From Candidatus Gastranaerophilales bacterium (GTDB lineage: Bacteria > Cyanobacteriota > Vampirovibrionia > Gastranaerophilales > Gastranaerophilaceae): a stretch of 12,913 bases of DNA. The stretch is taken from contig CANRHJ010000044.1 in NCBI GenBank assembly GCA_947630355.1, positions 1-12,913 of the forward strand, written 5' to 3'. A program made the translations under genes and the position numbers. The notes beneath the pieces are model-generated. The model had not been told where the DNA came from, did no database searches, and was given only the letters and a program-made list of their open reading frames with translations. Shown in pieces: positions 5,548-12,582 of this stretch; position 1 is the stretch's first letter; each line of letters opens with the position of its first letter.

Positions 5548-6242
5548 TTGTAATAGATGCTGGTACAACCTGGTCAAAAATTATAGAAAATTCAGATTCC
5601 GATTATATGAAAAATTTTTCATCATTCAAAGTAAAAGATGAAAATAATTTAAAGTATTATATAATGCCTTCAAACAAAGTAAATGAAACAGATTTTAAAT
5701 TTGACAGAGCAACGGGGCATATGTCAAGACAACTGTTAAAAAACGAAAACGATTATGAAAATGAAGTTATAGCTTTAATTAAGGGATTTAGAGATAAAAT
5801 AAGTGAAGACGGAATAATACTTGATATGGGAAGCCGTGATTGTAAGTGGGCTTTATATAAAGACGGAAAATTTAAAGATTTGGATTGGAATAATTCCTGC
5901 TCAAGTTCAACGGGAGCTACCGTTGAAATGCTTTTAAAATTTTATTCCTTAAATGCGCGGGATATCAAATATAATAAAGACAAATATATAATAACCTGCG
6001 GCATTTTCGGCTTAGAAAAAATAATGGATGACATAGCAAACGGTGATGCCGCAAAAACCGCAGTCGCAAAGTTTATTCACGGTATTGCATACAATGCTTG
6101 GGTTTTCGCGAAAAAACCGAAAAAAATATATTTATCGGGCGGTTTTTGCGAAAATGAATGTTTTACCTCTTCTTTAAAAAATTATTGTGAAGTAATAACT
6201 ATGGGCAGATTTTTATTGTGTGAAGGTATTTTAAACGACTGA
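5544..6242 (+). CDS. 2-hydroxyacyl-CoA dehydratase activase-like ATPase (BadF/BadG/BcrA/HgdC family)
   Basis: The protein has 232 residues; typical activases have about 260. The family uses ATP in an ASKHA (actin-like) fold and, as a homodimer sharing one [4Fe-4S] cluster, injects an electron into a radical dehydratase or benzoyl-CoA reductase. Visible in order: phosphate-1 motif IDAGTTWSK (4-12); ATGHMSR (56-62), matching the family's TGYGR; phosphate-2 motif ILDMGSRDCKWAL (92-104), where the family has DIGGQDSK; NNSCSSSTG (116-124) with Cys119, matching NDKCAAGTG; Cys152 in TCGIFGLEKI, matching the second cluster cysteine of HgdC; and the adenosine-site KKIYLSGGFCEN (193-204). Both cluster cysteines are kept. 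It is coupled by a 4-nt overlap to the GFWG protein, with GAGG 6 nt before the ATG. No dehydratase subunits lie nearby. The family call is firm. The target enzyme is unknown. Confidence 0.87.
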   Translation: MIVIDAGTTWSKIIENSDSDYMKNFSSFKVKDENNLKYYIMPSNKVNETDFKFDRATGHMSRQLLKNENDYENEVIALIKGFRDKISEDGIILDMGSRDCKWALYKDGKFKDLDWNNSCSSSTGATVEMLLKFYSLNARDIKYNKDKYIITCGIFGLEKIMDDIANGDAAKTAVAKFIHGIAYNAWVFAKKPKKIYLSGGFCENECFTSSLKNYCEVITMGRFLLCEGILND

Positions 6243-6287
6243 CAAAAAAAATATTCATACGTTTTATATGAAATAAAGGAGAAGGGT

Positions 6288-6653
6288 ATGAAAGTATCAA
6301 ATATAAATTCCCAAACTTCATTCGGCAGAGTTTATGCCGTTGCAGGCAGTCAAGAGCAGCTCAATGAGTTAAAAAACAGAATTAAAAACAATAAAGGCGA
6401 ATTAATTGTTTTACAATCCACAAGTTTATATAATGATAAATATTGCAGAGCATACGGTCAATGTGCCGATGCAGTAAAAGAAGGTAATGAAATCGCATTT
6501 TTCGTAACCGGAAAAAAAGATAACAAAAAAATCAGATATATGGAAAGCGGCTGGAGCTCACTAACCGGTATCAGCCGGCATATCGACAGATTTATACAAC
6601 TTGGCGATATTGAAAGCACCGCAAAGAAAATATCAAAAGATATGCGCAAATAA
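6288..6653 (+). CDS. Hypothetical protein with 'FG' N-terminal leader motif
   Basis: This 121-residue orphan protein has a very good Shine-Dalgarno (AAGGAG, 6 nt before the ATG). It opens MKVSNINSQTSFGR, similar to the leader of the orphan at 2299-2970. The body has a small alpha/beta appearance (VYAVAGSQEQLNELKNRI, GELIVLQSTSLY, GNEIAFFVTGKKD) with a basic C-terminus, and contains no catalytic motif I can name. It lies 45 nt after the activase gene on the same strand and may share its transcript or have its own promoter. I recall similar short proteins from gut Melainabacteria but cannot verify this. Its TAA directly abuts the priA stop on the other strand. Function unknown. Confidence 0.75.
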   Translation: MKVSNINSQTSFGRVYAVAGSQEQLNELKNRIKNNKGELIVLQSTSLYNDKYCRAYGQCADAVKEGNEIAFFVTGKKDNKKIRYMESGWSSLTGISRHIDRFIQLGDIESTAKKISKDMRK

Positions 6654-8915
6654 TTACAATATATCAACCGGATCTATATCCGTAATTATTTTTATATCAT
6701 CAGCGGCTTTTGTATTTTTCATTAATGCCGAGATTATATAATGTCCCTTTTTGCCCAATTTATTCTTAATAATAATTTGAAATCTGTATTTGGTATTAAT
6801 CTTATGGATAATACAGTTCATTGGACCGTGTATTTGAATATATTCTCCGAGTTTATATTTATTGATATGTTTTGTAAAAATATCCGCCACTTCATTGGCA
6901 CACAATTCCGCTCTCTTTTCATCAACGGATGAAAAAACAATTTTTATAATTTGACAAAAGGGCGGATAGTCAAATATTTCACGGCGTGAAATCTCATTTT
7001 TATAAAACTCATCATAATTTTGTTCTTTCGCATTTTTAATAGCATACAAATCAGGATTAAAGGTTTGGAAAATAACCCTGCCTTCAAAGTCACCGCGTCC
7101 GGCTCTGCCTGCCACCTGCATTAAAAGCTGAAATCCCCTTTCGCTTGAGCGGTAATCGGGAAGCATAAAGCTTATATCCGCATCCAATACCCCAACAAGT
7201 GTAACATTTTTGTTATCTAAGCCCTTCGCAATTATTTGTGTGCCGATTAATATATCTGTTTCACCGTTTTGAAAGCGCTCTAAAATATCTATATATTTAG
7301 TTTTAGACGACAGTGTATCAGAGTCAATTCTTTCGATTTTTGACTTTGGAAAGAGCTTTTGAGCAATACTTTCAATTCTTTGAGTTCCCATGCCGGACAT
7401 TTTTAGTGCATCAGAACCGCAAGACGGGCATTTCTTGGGCAGAGTTACCGATTTTTCACACCAATGACATTTTAAAGTTTTATCAGAATTATGATAAACC
7501 ATAGGAATATCGCAGTTTGGACATTTAATGACCTCACCGCAAGTTTCGCATTGAACGCTTGTATAATACCCTCTGCGATTTAGCAAAAGTATAATTTGTT
7601 TTTTATTATCAAGTGCTTCAATAACAGCATTTATAAGGGTATTAGAGAAAATACTTCTTGATTCTTTATAGAATTCCTGCCTCATATCAACTATTGTAAC
7701 TTTAGCCAAATCGGCACTGTTAAATCTGTTTTTTAAAGTGATAAGCCTGTTTTGTGAACCGGCTTTATAATAAGAAGCAACATCGGGTGTTGCGCTGCCT
7801 TTTACAAGTGATGCTCCGTATATTTCGCAAATTTTTTCAGCTGCAAGCCGAGCATCATATCTTGGTGCAGGGGATGTTTGTTTATAGGTATTTTCATGTT
7901 CTTCATCAATAATAACAAGTCCGATATTTAATAAAGGCGCAAATACGGCAGAGCGTGCGCCTATAATTATACGGATTTTATTATCTCTTATTTTATTCCA
8001 AACATCGTATTTTTCGCCCTCTGATATACTGCTATGCCAAACGGCAACAATTTCAGAGTCAAAACGGCGTATCAGCCTTAATGTCAATTGGGAAGCCAAA
8101 GCAATTTCAGGTGCCAGAAACAGAATGTTTTTCCCTTCATCAAGAGTTTTTTGTATAAGTTTAAAATATATCTCGGTTTTCCCTGAACCTGTAACCCCGT
8201 TTAACAATATTGGTGTCGTTTTCGTTGAATTCATTTTTTCTAAAATCAGCTCATAAGCTTTTTGCTGTTCATCGGAAAGCTTTGGCGGGTTATCTTTTCT
8301 TACATTTTTAAAAACCTCCAACGGGTTTCTGTAAACCTGTTTTTCCGCTATATCGATAAAAGTGTCTTTTTGCAGTTTTAATATGGTTGCACGGGTTGTT
8401 TTTACCGTTTTTTCAAACTCAATTAAATTGTACTGTCCGCCTAATTCTTCAAGTTTTTGCAGTTTTTCAAGCTGTTTGGATTTAGCACCTTCCTTTGTTT
8501 TTAAAATAATATACTTTTGGCTTTTTTCCTTTGTATTTTCTTTTAAAAACTTCATCGGAACAGCCGCCTGAATAACCGTATTTATATCACAGCAATAGTA
8601 ATTACTAATCCAATCAAGAATTTTTAAATATTCAAGACTGAAAACCGAGCGCTTATCTATTATTTTTATTATTTTTTTTGCTTTAATGCCTTCTTCCAAA
8701 TAATCGGAAAACCCGACAACGAAGGCGAGAATATTACTTTTACGTTTTCCGAACGGAACTAAAACCGCCTGTCCTATTTTAATTTCCTTCTTCAATTCCT
8801 GCGGAATAAGGTAAGAAAACGTTCTTGTACCAAGATTATTAACATCAACAAGACACAGGGCATACTTACCCGATATGCCCTGATTAATATTCTCTTTTTT
8901 AATATTATCTTCCAT
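6654..8915 (-). CDS. priA: Primosomal protein N' (replication restart helicase PriA)
   Basis: PriA recognises stalled or repaired forks and, as a 3'-5' superfamily 2 helicase, reloads the replicative helicase. Its 753 residues are a normal length. The N-terminal 3'-DNA-binding domain (about 15-115) has the family's RTFSYLIP and GQAVLVPFGKR. Walker A GVTGSGKT is at 240-247, DEEH at 337-340 and GSATP at 373-377. The zinc region has eight cysteines at 456, 459, 465, 468, 483, 486, 496 and 499, enough for two Zn ions. Helicase motif VI is QVAGRAGRG at 600-608, and the C-terminus ends DIDPVDIL as is usual. The frame is intact throughout. No Shine-Dalgarno precedes the ATG. A promoter-like pair ends 8 nt before it, so priA may be transcribed independently of the upstream minus-strand genes, from which it is separated by 14 nt. 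Confidence 0.97.
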   Translation of the reverse strand: MEDNIKKENINQGISGKYALCLVDVNNLGTRTFSYLIPQELKKEIKIGQAVLVPFGKRKSNILAFVVGFSDYLEEGIKAKKIIKIIDKRSVFSLEYLKILDWISNYYCCDINTVIQAAVPMKFLKENTKEKSQKYIILKTKEGAKSKQLEKLQKLEELGGQYNLIEFEKTVKTTRATILKLQKDTFIDIAEKQVYRNPLEVFKNVRKDNPPKLSDEQQKAYELILEKMNSTKTTPILLNGVTGSGKTEIYFKLIQKTLDEGKNILFLAPEIALASQLTLRLIRRFDSEIVAVWHSSISEGEKYDVWNKIRDNKIRIIIGARSAVFAPLLNIGLVIIDEEHENTYKQTSPAPRYDARLAAEKICEIYGASLVKGSATPDVASYYKAGSQNRLITLKNRFNSADLAKVTIVDMRQEFYKESRSIFSNTLINAVIEALDNKKQIILLLNRRGYYTSVQCETCGEVIKCPNCDIPMVYHNSDKTLKCHWCEKSVTLPKKCPSCGSDALKMSGMGTQRIESIAQKLFPKSKIERIDSDTLSSKTKYIDILERFQNGETDILIGTQIIAKGLDNKNVTLVGVLDADISFMLPDYRSSERGFQLLMQVAGRAGRGDFEGRVIFQTFNPDLYAIKNAKEQNYDEFYKNEISRREIFDYPPFCQIIKIVFSSVDEKRAELCANEVADIFTKHINKYKLGEYIQIHGPMNCIIHKINTKYRFQIIIKNKLGKKGHYIISALMKNTKAADDIKIITDIDPVDIL

Positions 8916-8923
8916 TTATATAT

Positions 8924-8952
8924 ATGATACTAATTAATATATTTTTTTGCAA
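8924..8952 (-). promoter_or_regulatory. Putative sigma-70-type promoter of priA
   Basis: On the minus strand, TTGCAA (8952-8947), a 17-bp spacer and TATCAT (8929-8924) form a promoter-like pair. The expected start site is about 8917, giving a leader of only one or two bases before the ATG at 8915, consistent with the missing Shine-Dalgarno. The -10 lies in an 11-mer, TTAGTATCATA, that recurs exactly at the putative phosphohexomutase promoter. The element overlaps the last codons of the upstream gene. Confidence 0.45.
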
Positions 8953-9955
8953 ACAAAGGTGTAAATACTTCCCAAGCCTTTGCATTCGGATGCCAGTCTG
9001 CAATATCTTCTTTTAATTTATAATTTTTATCAAAATAAAACCCGACTACATCCTCTGTCCTTACTATAATAATATCTCCTTTGGATTCTTGAGCCAATTC
9101 GTCCCAAATTTTAGATTTTTGCATTTCTAAGTCAAATTTTATATTTACAGGATTATACATATAACCAATTTTTTCGTCATACAAAATAATTATAAATTTT
9201 GCATTAGGGAAATTAACCTTTATTTTGTTATAAATAAACCTCATAATAAATTTTAAAAATTTGCTTGAATTTTCAAGATTTGAAGGACTTAGAATATTTG
9301 CTTTTTTCAAAATTTTTGTTTCTTTGTAATAAATCATTATTAATTTAAATATAGGAATTTTAATTATAAATTTTTTTATTTTATTAGGCAGGGAAATATC
9401 CTCATTGTCAATAAACAAATTTTCATAATTTCTATATAACCTTTCAATTGCCAAATATCTGTTAATATGATCATACATGTAAATATAAATAACATATTCG
9501 GTATTTTTTATATTTTCATAGTTGTCAACATTTATAAATAAAATGCTATCTAAACCATCAATTCCGCATTCAGAAAAGTTATATATTGGTCTTTTGGTTA
9601 TATTTGAAAGTTTATATGAAAAACTGTCTTCTTTTTGCAGTCCATGTCCGTATGCATAAGAACATCCCAAAACGACAATAGGCTTTTTAGAATAATTTTC
9701 ACCAAATTTGATTCTTTTTTCACCGCAATATTTTTTAAAACTGTTATCATTATAATCAAGGTGTTTTACTGTTGCTTCTTCAGTTTCATAATTTTTAACA
9801 TCCAATTGATAATTATCTTTAAATTGGTATTTATAATGATTTCTGATAAAAGGAATAAAGCTGTAAATCTTTTTATCAATAACTAAATTTATAAAATAGA
9901 ATATACAGCCTATTAACAATATATTAAATATTATAATTTTAATTTTCTTCTTCAA
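8930..9955 (-). CDS. Membrane-anchored SGNH/GDSL-hydrolase-like protein
   Basis: This 341-residue protein has one N-terminal membrane segment (about residues 7-25), with the body predicted outside the cytoplasm. SGNH-type blocks are visible: VVLGCSYAYGHGL at 94-106 with candidate nucleophile Ser99, a block II-like NFSECGIDG at 126-134, and DWHPNAKAWEVF at 320-331 with candidate Asp320/His322. Such proteins typically act as esterases or O-acyl transferases on envelope polysaccharides; the substrate here is unknown. The start is TTG, inside the last codons of the upstream gene (17-nt overlap), with AGGA 11 nt upstream; the next in-frame ATG is at residue 160. The gene is visibly poorer in G+C than its neighbours (12-14 of 60 in sampled stretches) and very rich in Ile, Lys, Asn and Tyr, suggesting later acquisition. 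The fold call is moderately sure. Confidence 0.75.
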   Translation of the reverse strand: MKKKIKIIIFNILLIGCIFYFINLVIDKKIYSFIPFIRNHYKYQFKDNYQLDVKNYETEEATVKHLDYNDNSFKKYCGEKRIKFGENYSKKPIVVLGCSYAYGHGLQKEDSFSYKLSNITKRPIYNFSECGIDGLDSILFINVDNYENIKNTEYVIYIYMYDHINRYLAIERLYRNYENLFIDNEDISLPNKIKKFIIKIPIFKLIMIYYKETKILKKANILSPSNLENSSKFLKFIMRFIYNKIKVNFPNAKFIIILYDEKIGYMYNPVNIKFDLEMQKSKIWDELAQESKGDIIIVRTEDVVGFYFDKNYKLKEDIADWHPNAKAWEVFTPLFAKKYIN

Positions 9956-10184
9956 CTGTTAGAAGTTCCTGCATGGCTGTTTCTACCGCATCTTTTAACG
10001 TCATTAAATTATCTGGAGATACCGTAACTCCTTTTTTTGTCGGGAGCCAATTTGCACCGTCATCTGTCGTATAATAAATTCTTAAATCCAGGTATTTCTT
10101 TTCTTTGTATGAATTAATACTGATTTGAAGCTGTTCAGTCGCGTTTCTCGGTATTGTAGCCAATATTTTTGCATCATCTGCCAT
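9939..10184 (-). CDS. PC4/YdbC-type single-stranded DNA-binding protein
   Basis: This 81-residue protein matches the transcriptional coactivator p15 (PC4) domain, known in bacteria as YdbC-like proteins that bind single-stranded DNA as dimers. Visible: the strand-rich core LQISINSYKEKKYLDLRIYY (19-38), the W46-LPTKKGVTVS turn (46-56) with its basic KK, and a C-terminal helix (DNLMTLKDAVETAMQELL) of the kind used for dimerisation. An acidic tail (EEEN) closes it. The Shine-Dalgarno AAGGAG overlaps the stop codon of the phosphohexomutase 11 nt upstream, so both are in one operon. The family name mentions transcription, but in bacteria a general single-stranded DNA role is as likely; this is inference. 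Confidence 0.83.
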   Translation of the reverse strand: MADDAKILATIPRNATEQLQISINSYKEKKYLDLRIYYTTDDGANWLPTKKGVTVSPDNLMTLKDAVETAMQELLTVEEEN

Positions 10185-10195
10185 TTTTTATCTCC

Positions 10196-12466
10196 TTATA
10201 TATTAAGTGTTACATTATAATTCGGAATTTCAAAAATCCTTTTATCCCCATCTTTATCGGTAAATTTAAGGTATTCTTTCATGGATTTATCTTTAGCATT
10301 ATTGTAATAATCTTCGGATATTTTTGCAAGATATTCATTGTTCATTTCTCCTGAATAATTACCTAAAACTCGTGCGAACTCAGCTATATCATCTTTTTTA
10401 CTGCCCGCACCGTAAGCTTTTGTTTTAGCATCGGTTCCTGAGGGGCGGATTTCAATAAATTTATCGCTAAATTGAAGATAGGTTCCATCTCCTACGAATT
10501 TTATATCAGTCAAATTGTCAAAATTTAAGGTTTTAAAAGTTGACTTTAAAATTGATTTTATTTGTTCCAAAGATATTTTGCCGTCGAAATGAGCCAGAGC
10601 CATTGTTAAGTAGAACAAATCATTCTTTGTTCTTAAAGTTTCACCGTCTTTTTTTGCCTGTGTAAGCTTTACAATATCGGGTTCAGACTCATTATAGTAT
10701 GCGATATCTTCTCTTATATCATATTTAGCGATAATTTGATTAGACGTAAATATTTCATCAAGCGCCTTAGATAGAGTTTTATCATCTTTTTCAAGCTGAC
10801 TTGCAAGAGCCGAAGCAACAATAATGGCTTCCGATGCGCTTTTTTCTCTCATCGCTATTGCAATTCTGCCGGATTTGGATTTTATTAAATCTTCGCTTCC
10901 TATAATCATACCGCCCGATTCTTCGCCGCCAAAGAGCATTCTGGGGTTTTTGCCGAGATTTATATTTTTGCCTAAAACATCCGTAATAACAACATCTTTT
11001 TCGGGGTTATTAATTATCTGCCATTCGACTTTTTTCATTATGTTCGCTATTTCTTTAAAGCCTACGGGGACATTTACTACTTTAACTCCGTTAAATTGAG
11101 CCCATTCATCCCAAGCTTTAGCACTTGCAGTTGTCTTTATTATAAATCTTGGGTGTTTATCCCATCTGTTTGAAGCCTTTAACTGTTTTGCCCAAAAGTC
11201 CATAATTAATAAAAATGCCTGATTTGCGCTGTATACACATAAAATCCTGCCCTCTTCCAGCGGAGTATAGTTAATTCCCGTTTTATCCAAAAACGGTATT
11301 TGGTCTTTATTTTCAATCTGGCAGACGGTTAAACGGTCGTGGTCGGGGTCGGTTATTAAGACAACCGTACCTATGGGATATTGTTTAAGTTTTTCGCCGT
11401 AGTTTAGAGTATTTATAACGGGGAAGAAAGCTTTTCCATCCTTATCTTTTGCAATTACCGTTGCATCTACGGAGTAATCATAAAAGCATTTATTACCTTT
11501 AGGGTCGGTGTCAAATTTACCTATCCCGTGAAAGAAGGGATCTTCTTCAATATTCATCCAAACAAATTTTTCTTTAATTTGAAAAGCATCAAGAAGCTTG
11601 CTTAAAGTGTTATAAGCGCTTCCGCCCACGTTTTCAAGTATAATTTTTTCTTTTAAATTACGGATTAAATCAAGATTTGCTTTGTTTGCGACACCCTTTT
11701 CAAGGTATTCACGGTATAAATCAATACCGTTATTTATGGTTTTCATAAAATCTTCGTTAATTAAAGGATCATCAGCCTTAGCAATTTTGATATCATAAGA
11801 GCCGTTTTTTCTTACAGTTTCAAATATTTCTTTTATTTTGTTAACAAACTCCATAGATTCTTCCGGCAGATATTGGCTTCCTTGCGAATTTAAATCTTTA
11901 GTTGCGTTTTTAACGCTTATTCCGTGACTTGAGGTTATGTATTCCCCGCCCAATAAATCGAGCTTAAAGCATAAGAAAGAAGCGAGCCAAATCGGCATTG
12001 TTTTTCTTTCATAAGCCGTGAGAGTCTCAATACCTTGTGCTGCCTGAACTCTCACAATTAAATCAAGAAATTTATCGGAATTATACCTGACTTCACGTCC
12101 GGCAAGTTTTAAAAGCTTTTTACCTTCGTATTTTTCTTTGGCTACTAGTGCTTTAGCGTATGTTGCAAGCATTATACCCATTATATTAATAGGAAATCTT
12201 ACGTCATAGGGGTATAAAATATTTTGAGGGCCTCTAATTCCCGCCGTTGAAACGGCAGCTTCTTTTTCATAGTTTTTTAACCAGTTATCAAGGTCGAGTC
12301 CAAGCGGGTTATCATTTGCATCATAAGGCATTAAATGTTCTTTTTTTAGTGTAAATACAAATTCATTTTTGTTTTCAATATCAATATATTTATTGTTCTT
12401 TATATAATCAGGCGTATTTTTTTCCACAGATTTATAAAGTTCTTGTTCTAATGTTTGACTGTTCAT
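10196..12466 (-). CDS. Alpha-D-phosphohexomutase family protein (phosphoglucomutase/phosphomannomutase-like), unusually long
   Basis: Members move phosphate between C1 and C6 (or the amino-sugar equivalent) of hexose phosphates via a phosphoserine. At 756 residues it is much longer than the usual 450-600. In order: TAGIRG (74-79); GREVRYNSDKF as in domain I; the active-site loop ITSSHGIS (177-184) with Ser180 as the candidate phosphoserine, where the family usually has TASHNP; the metal loop DPDHDR (373-378); the sugar-binding GGEESGG (513-519); and the phosphate-binding RPSGT (674-678). All four functional loops are present and ordered, so it is probably active. The extra length lies mainly between the active-site and metal loops and near the C-terminus (after about 700). 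It has AGGGG 6 nt before the ATG and its own promoter, and leads the minus-strand operon. Substrate specificity cannot be read from the sequence. Confidence 0.88.
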   Translation of the reverse strand: MNSQTLEQELYKSVEKNTPDYIKNNKYIDIENKNEFVFTLKKEHLMPYDANDNPLGLDLDNWLKNYEKEAAVSTAGIRGPQNILYPYDVRFPINIMGIMLATYAKALVAKEKYEGKKLLKLAGREVRYNSDKFLDLIVRVQAAQGIETLTAYERKTMPIWLASFLCFKLDLLGGEYITSSHGISVKNATKDLNSQGSQYLPEESMEFVNKIKEIFETVRKNGSYDIKIAKADDPLINEDFMKTINNGIDLYREYLEKGVANKANLDLIRNLKEKIILENVGGSAYNTLSKLLDAFQIKEKFVWMNIEEDPFFHGIGKFDTDPKGNKCFYDYSVDATVIAKDKDGKAFFPVINTLNYGEKLKQYPIGTVVLITDPDHDRLTVCQIENKDQIPFLDKTGINYTPLEEGRILCVYSANQAFLLIMDFWAKQLKASNRWDKHPRFIIKTTASAKAWDEWAQFNGVKVVNVPVGFKEIANIMKKVEWQIINNPEKDVVITDVLGKNINLGKNPRMLFGGEESGGMIIGSEDLIKSKSGRIAIAMREKSASEAIIVASALASQLEKDDKTLSKALDEIFTSNQIIAKYDIREDIAYYNESEPDIVKLTQAKKDGETLRTKNDLFYLTMALAHFDGKISLEQIKSILKSTFKTLNFDNLTDIKFVGDGTYLQFSDKFIEIRPSGTDAKTKAYGAGSKKDDIAEFARVLGNYSGEMNNEYLAKISEDYYNNAKDKSMKEYLKFTDKDGDKRIFEIPNYNVTLNI

Positions 12467-12493
12467 TAATATCCCCTTAAAAATTCTTTAATT

Positions 12494-12522
12494 ATGATAC
12501 TAAACATAAAAAAATATAACAA
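12494..12522 (-). promoter_or_regulatory. Putative sigma-70-type promoter of the phosphohexomutase operon
   Basis: On the minus strand, TTGTTA (12522-12517), a 17-bp spacer and TATCAT (12499-12494) form a promoter-like pair. The expected start is near 12487, leaving about a 20-nt leader that contains the AGGGG Shine-Dalgarno. The 11-mer TTAGTATCATA around the -10 is repeated exactly upstream of priA. Confidence 0.5.
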
Positions 12523-12582
12523 GTACAAAAATACTTTTGTTTATATTACAATATTACGGTATATGAAAAACAGGTGGGAAAT

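Noticed and set aside
6244..6271. On the minus strand, a 6-bp AT-rich stem (TTCATA/TATGAA) followed by a run of T, resembling a terminator for transcripts running past priA.
   Set aside because: The stem is weak, lies about 380 nt beyond the priA stop, and sits in the leader of a plus-strand gene. There is too little to call it.
6669..6694. Small hairpin CGGAT-CTAT-ATCCG followed by a T-rich stretch just after the plus-strand orphan, a possible intrinsic terminator.
   Set aside because: The stem is only 5 bp and the sequence encodes the conserved PriA C-terminus (DIDPVDIL), which explains it without a terminator role.
6741..6932. Short open frames antisense to priA and other genes (for example 6741-6932, 7313-7504 and 8362-8571 on the plus strand).
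   Set aside because: They lie wholly inside strongly supported genes, have no ribosome binding context, and encode hydrophobic or Phe-rich shadow sequence.
12537..12565. A possible plus-strand ileS promoter, TTGTTT with a 17-bp spacer to TATATG.
   Set aside because: Matches to the consensus are only 3 and 4 of 6 in a very AT-rich stretch, and other hexamers such as TACAAT at 12547-12552 compete equally.
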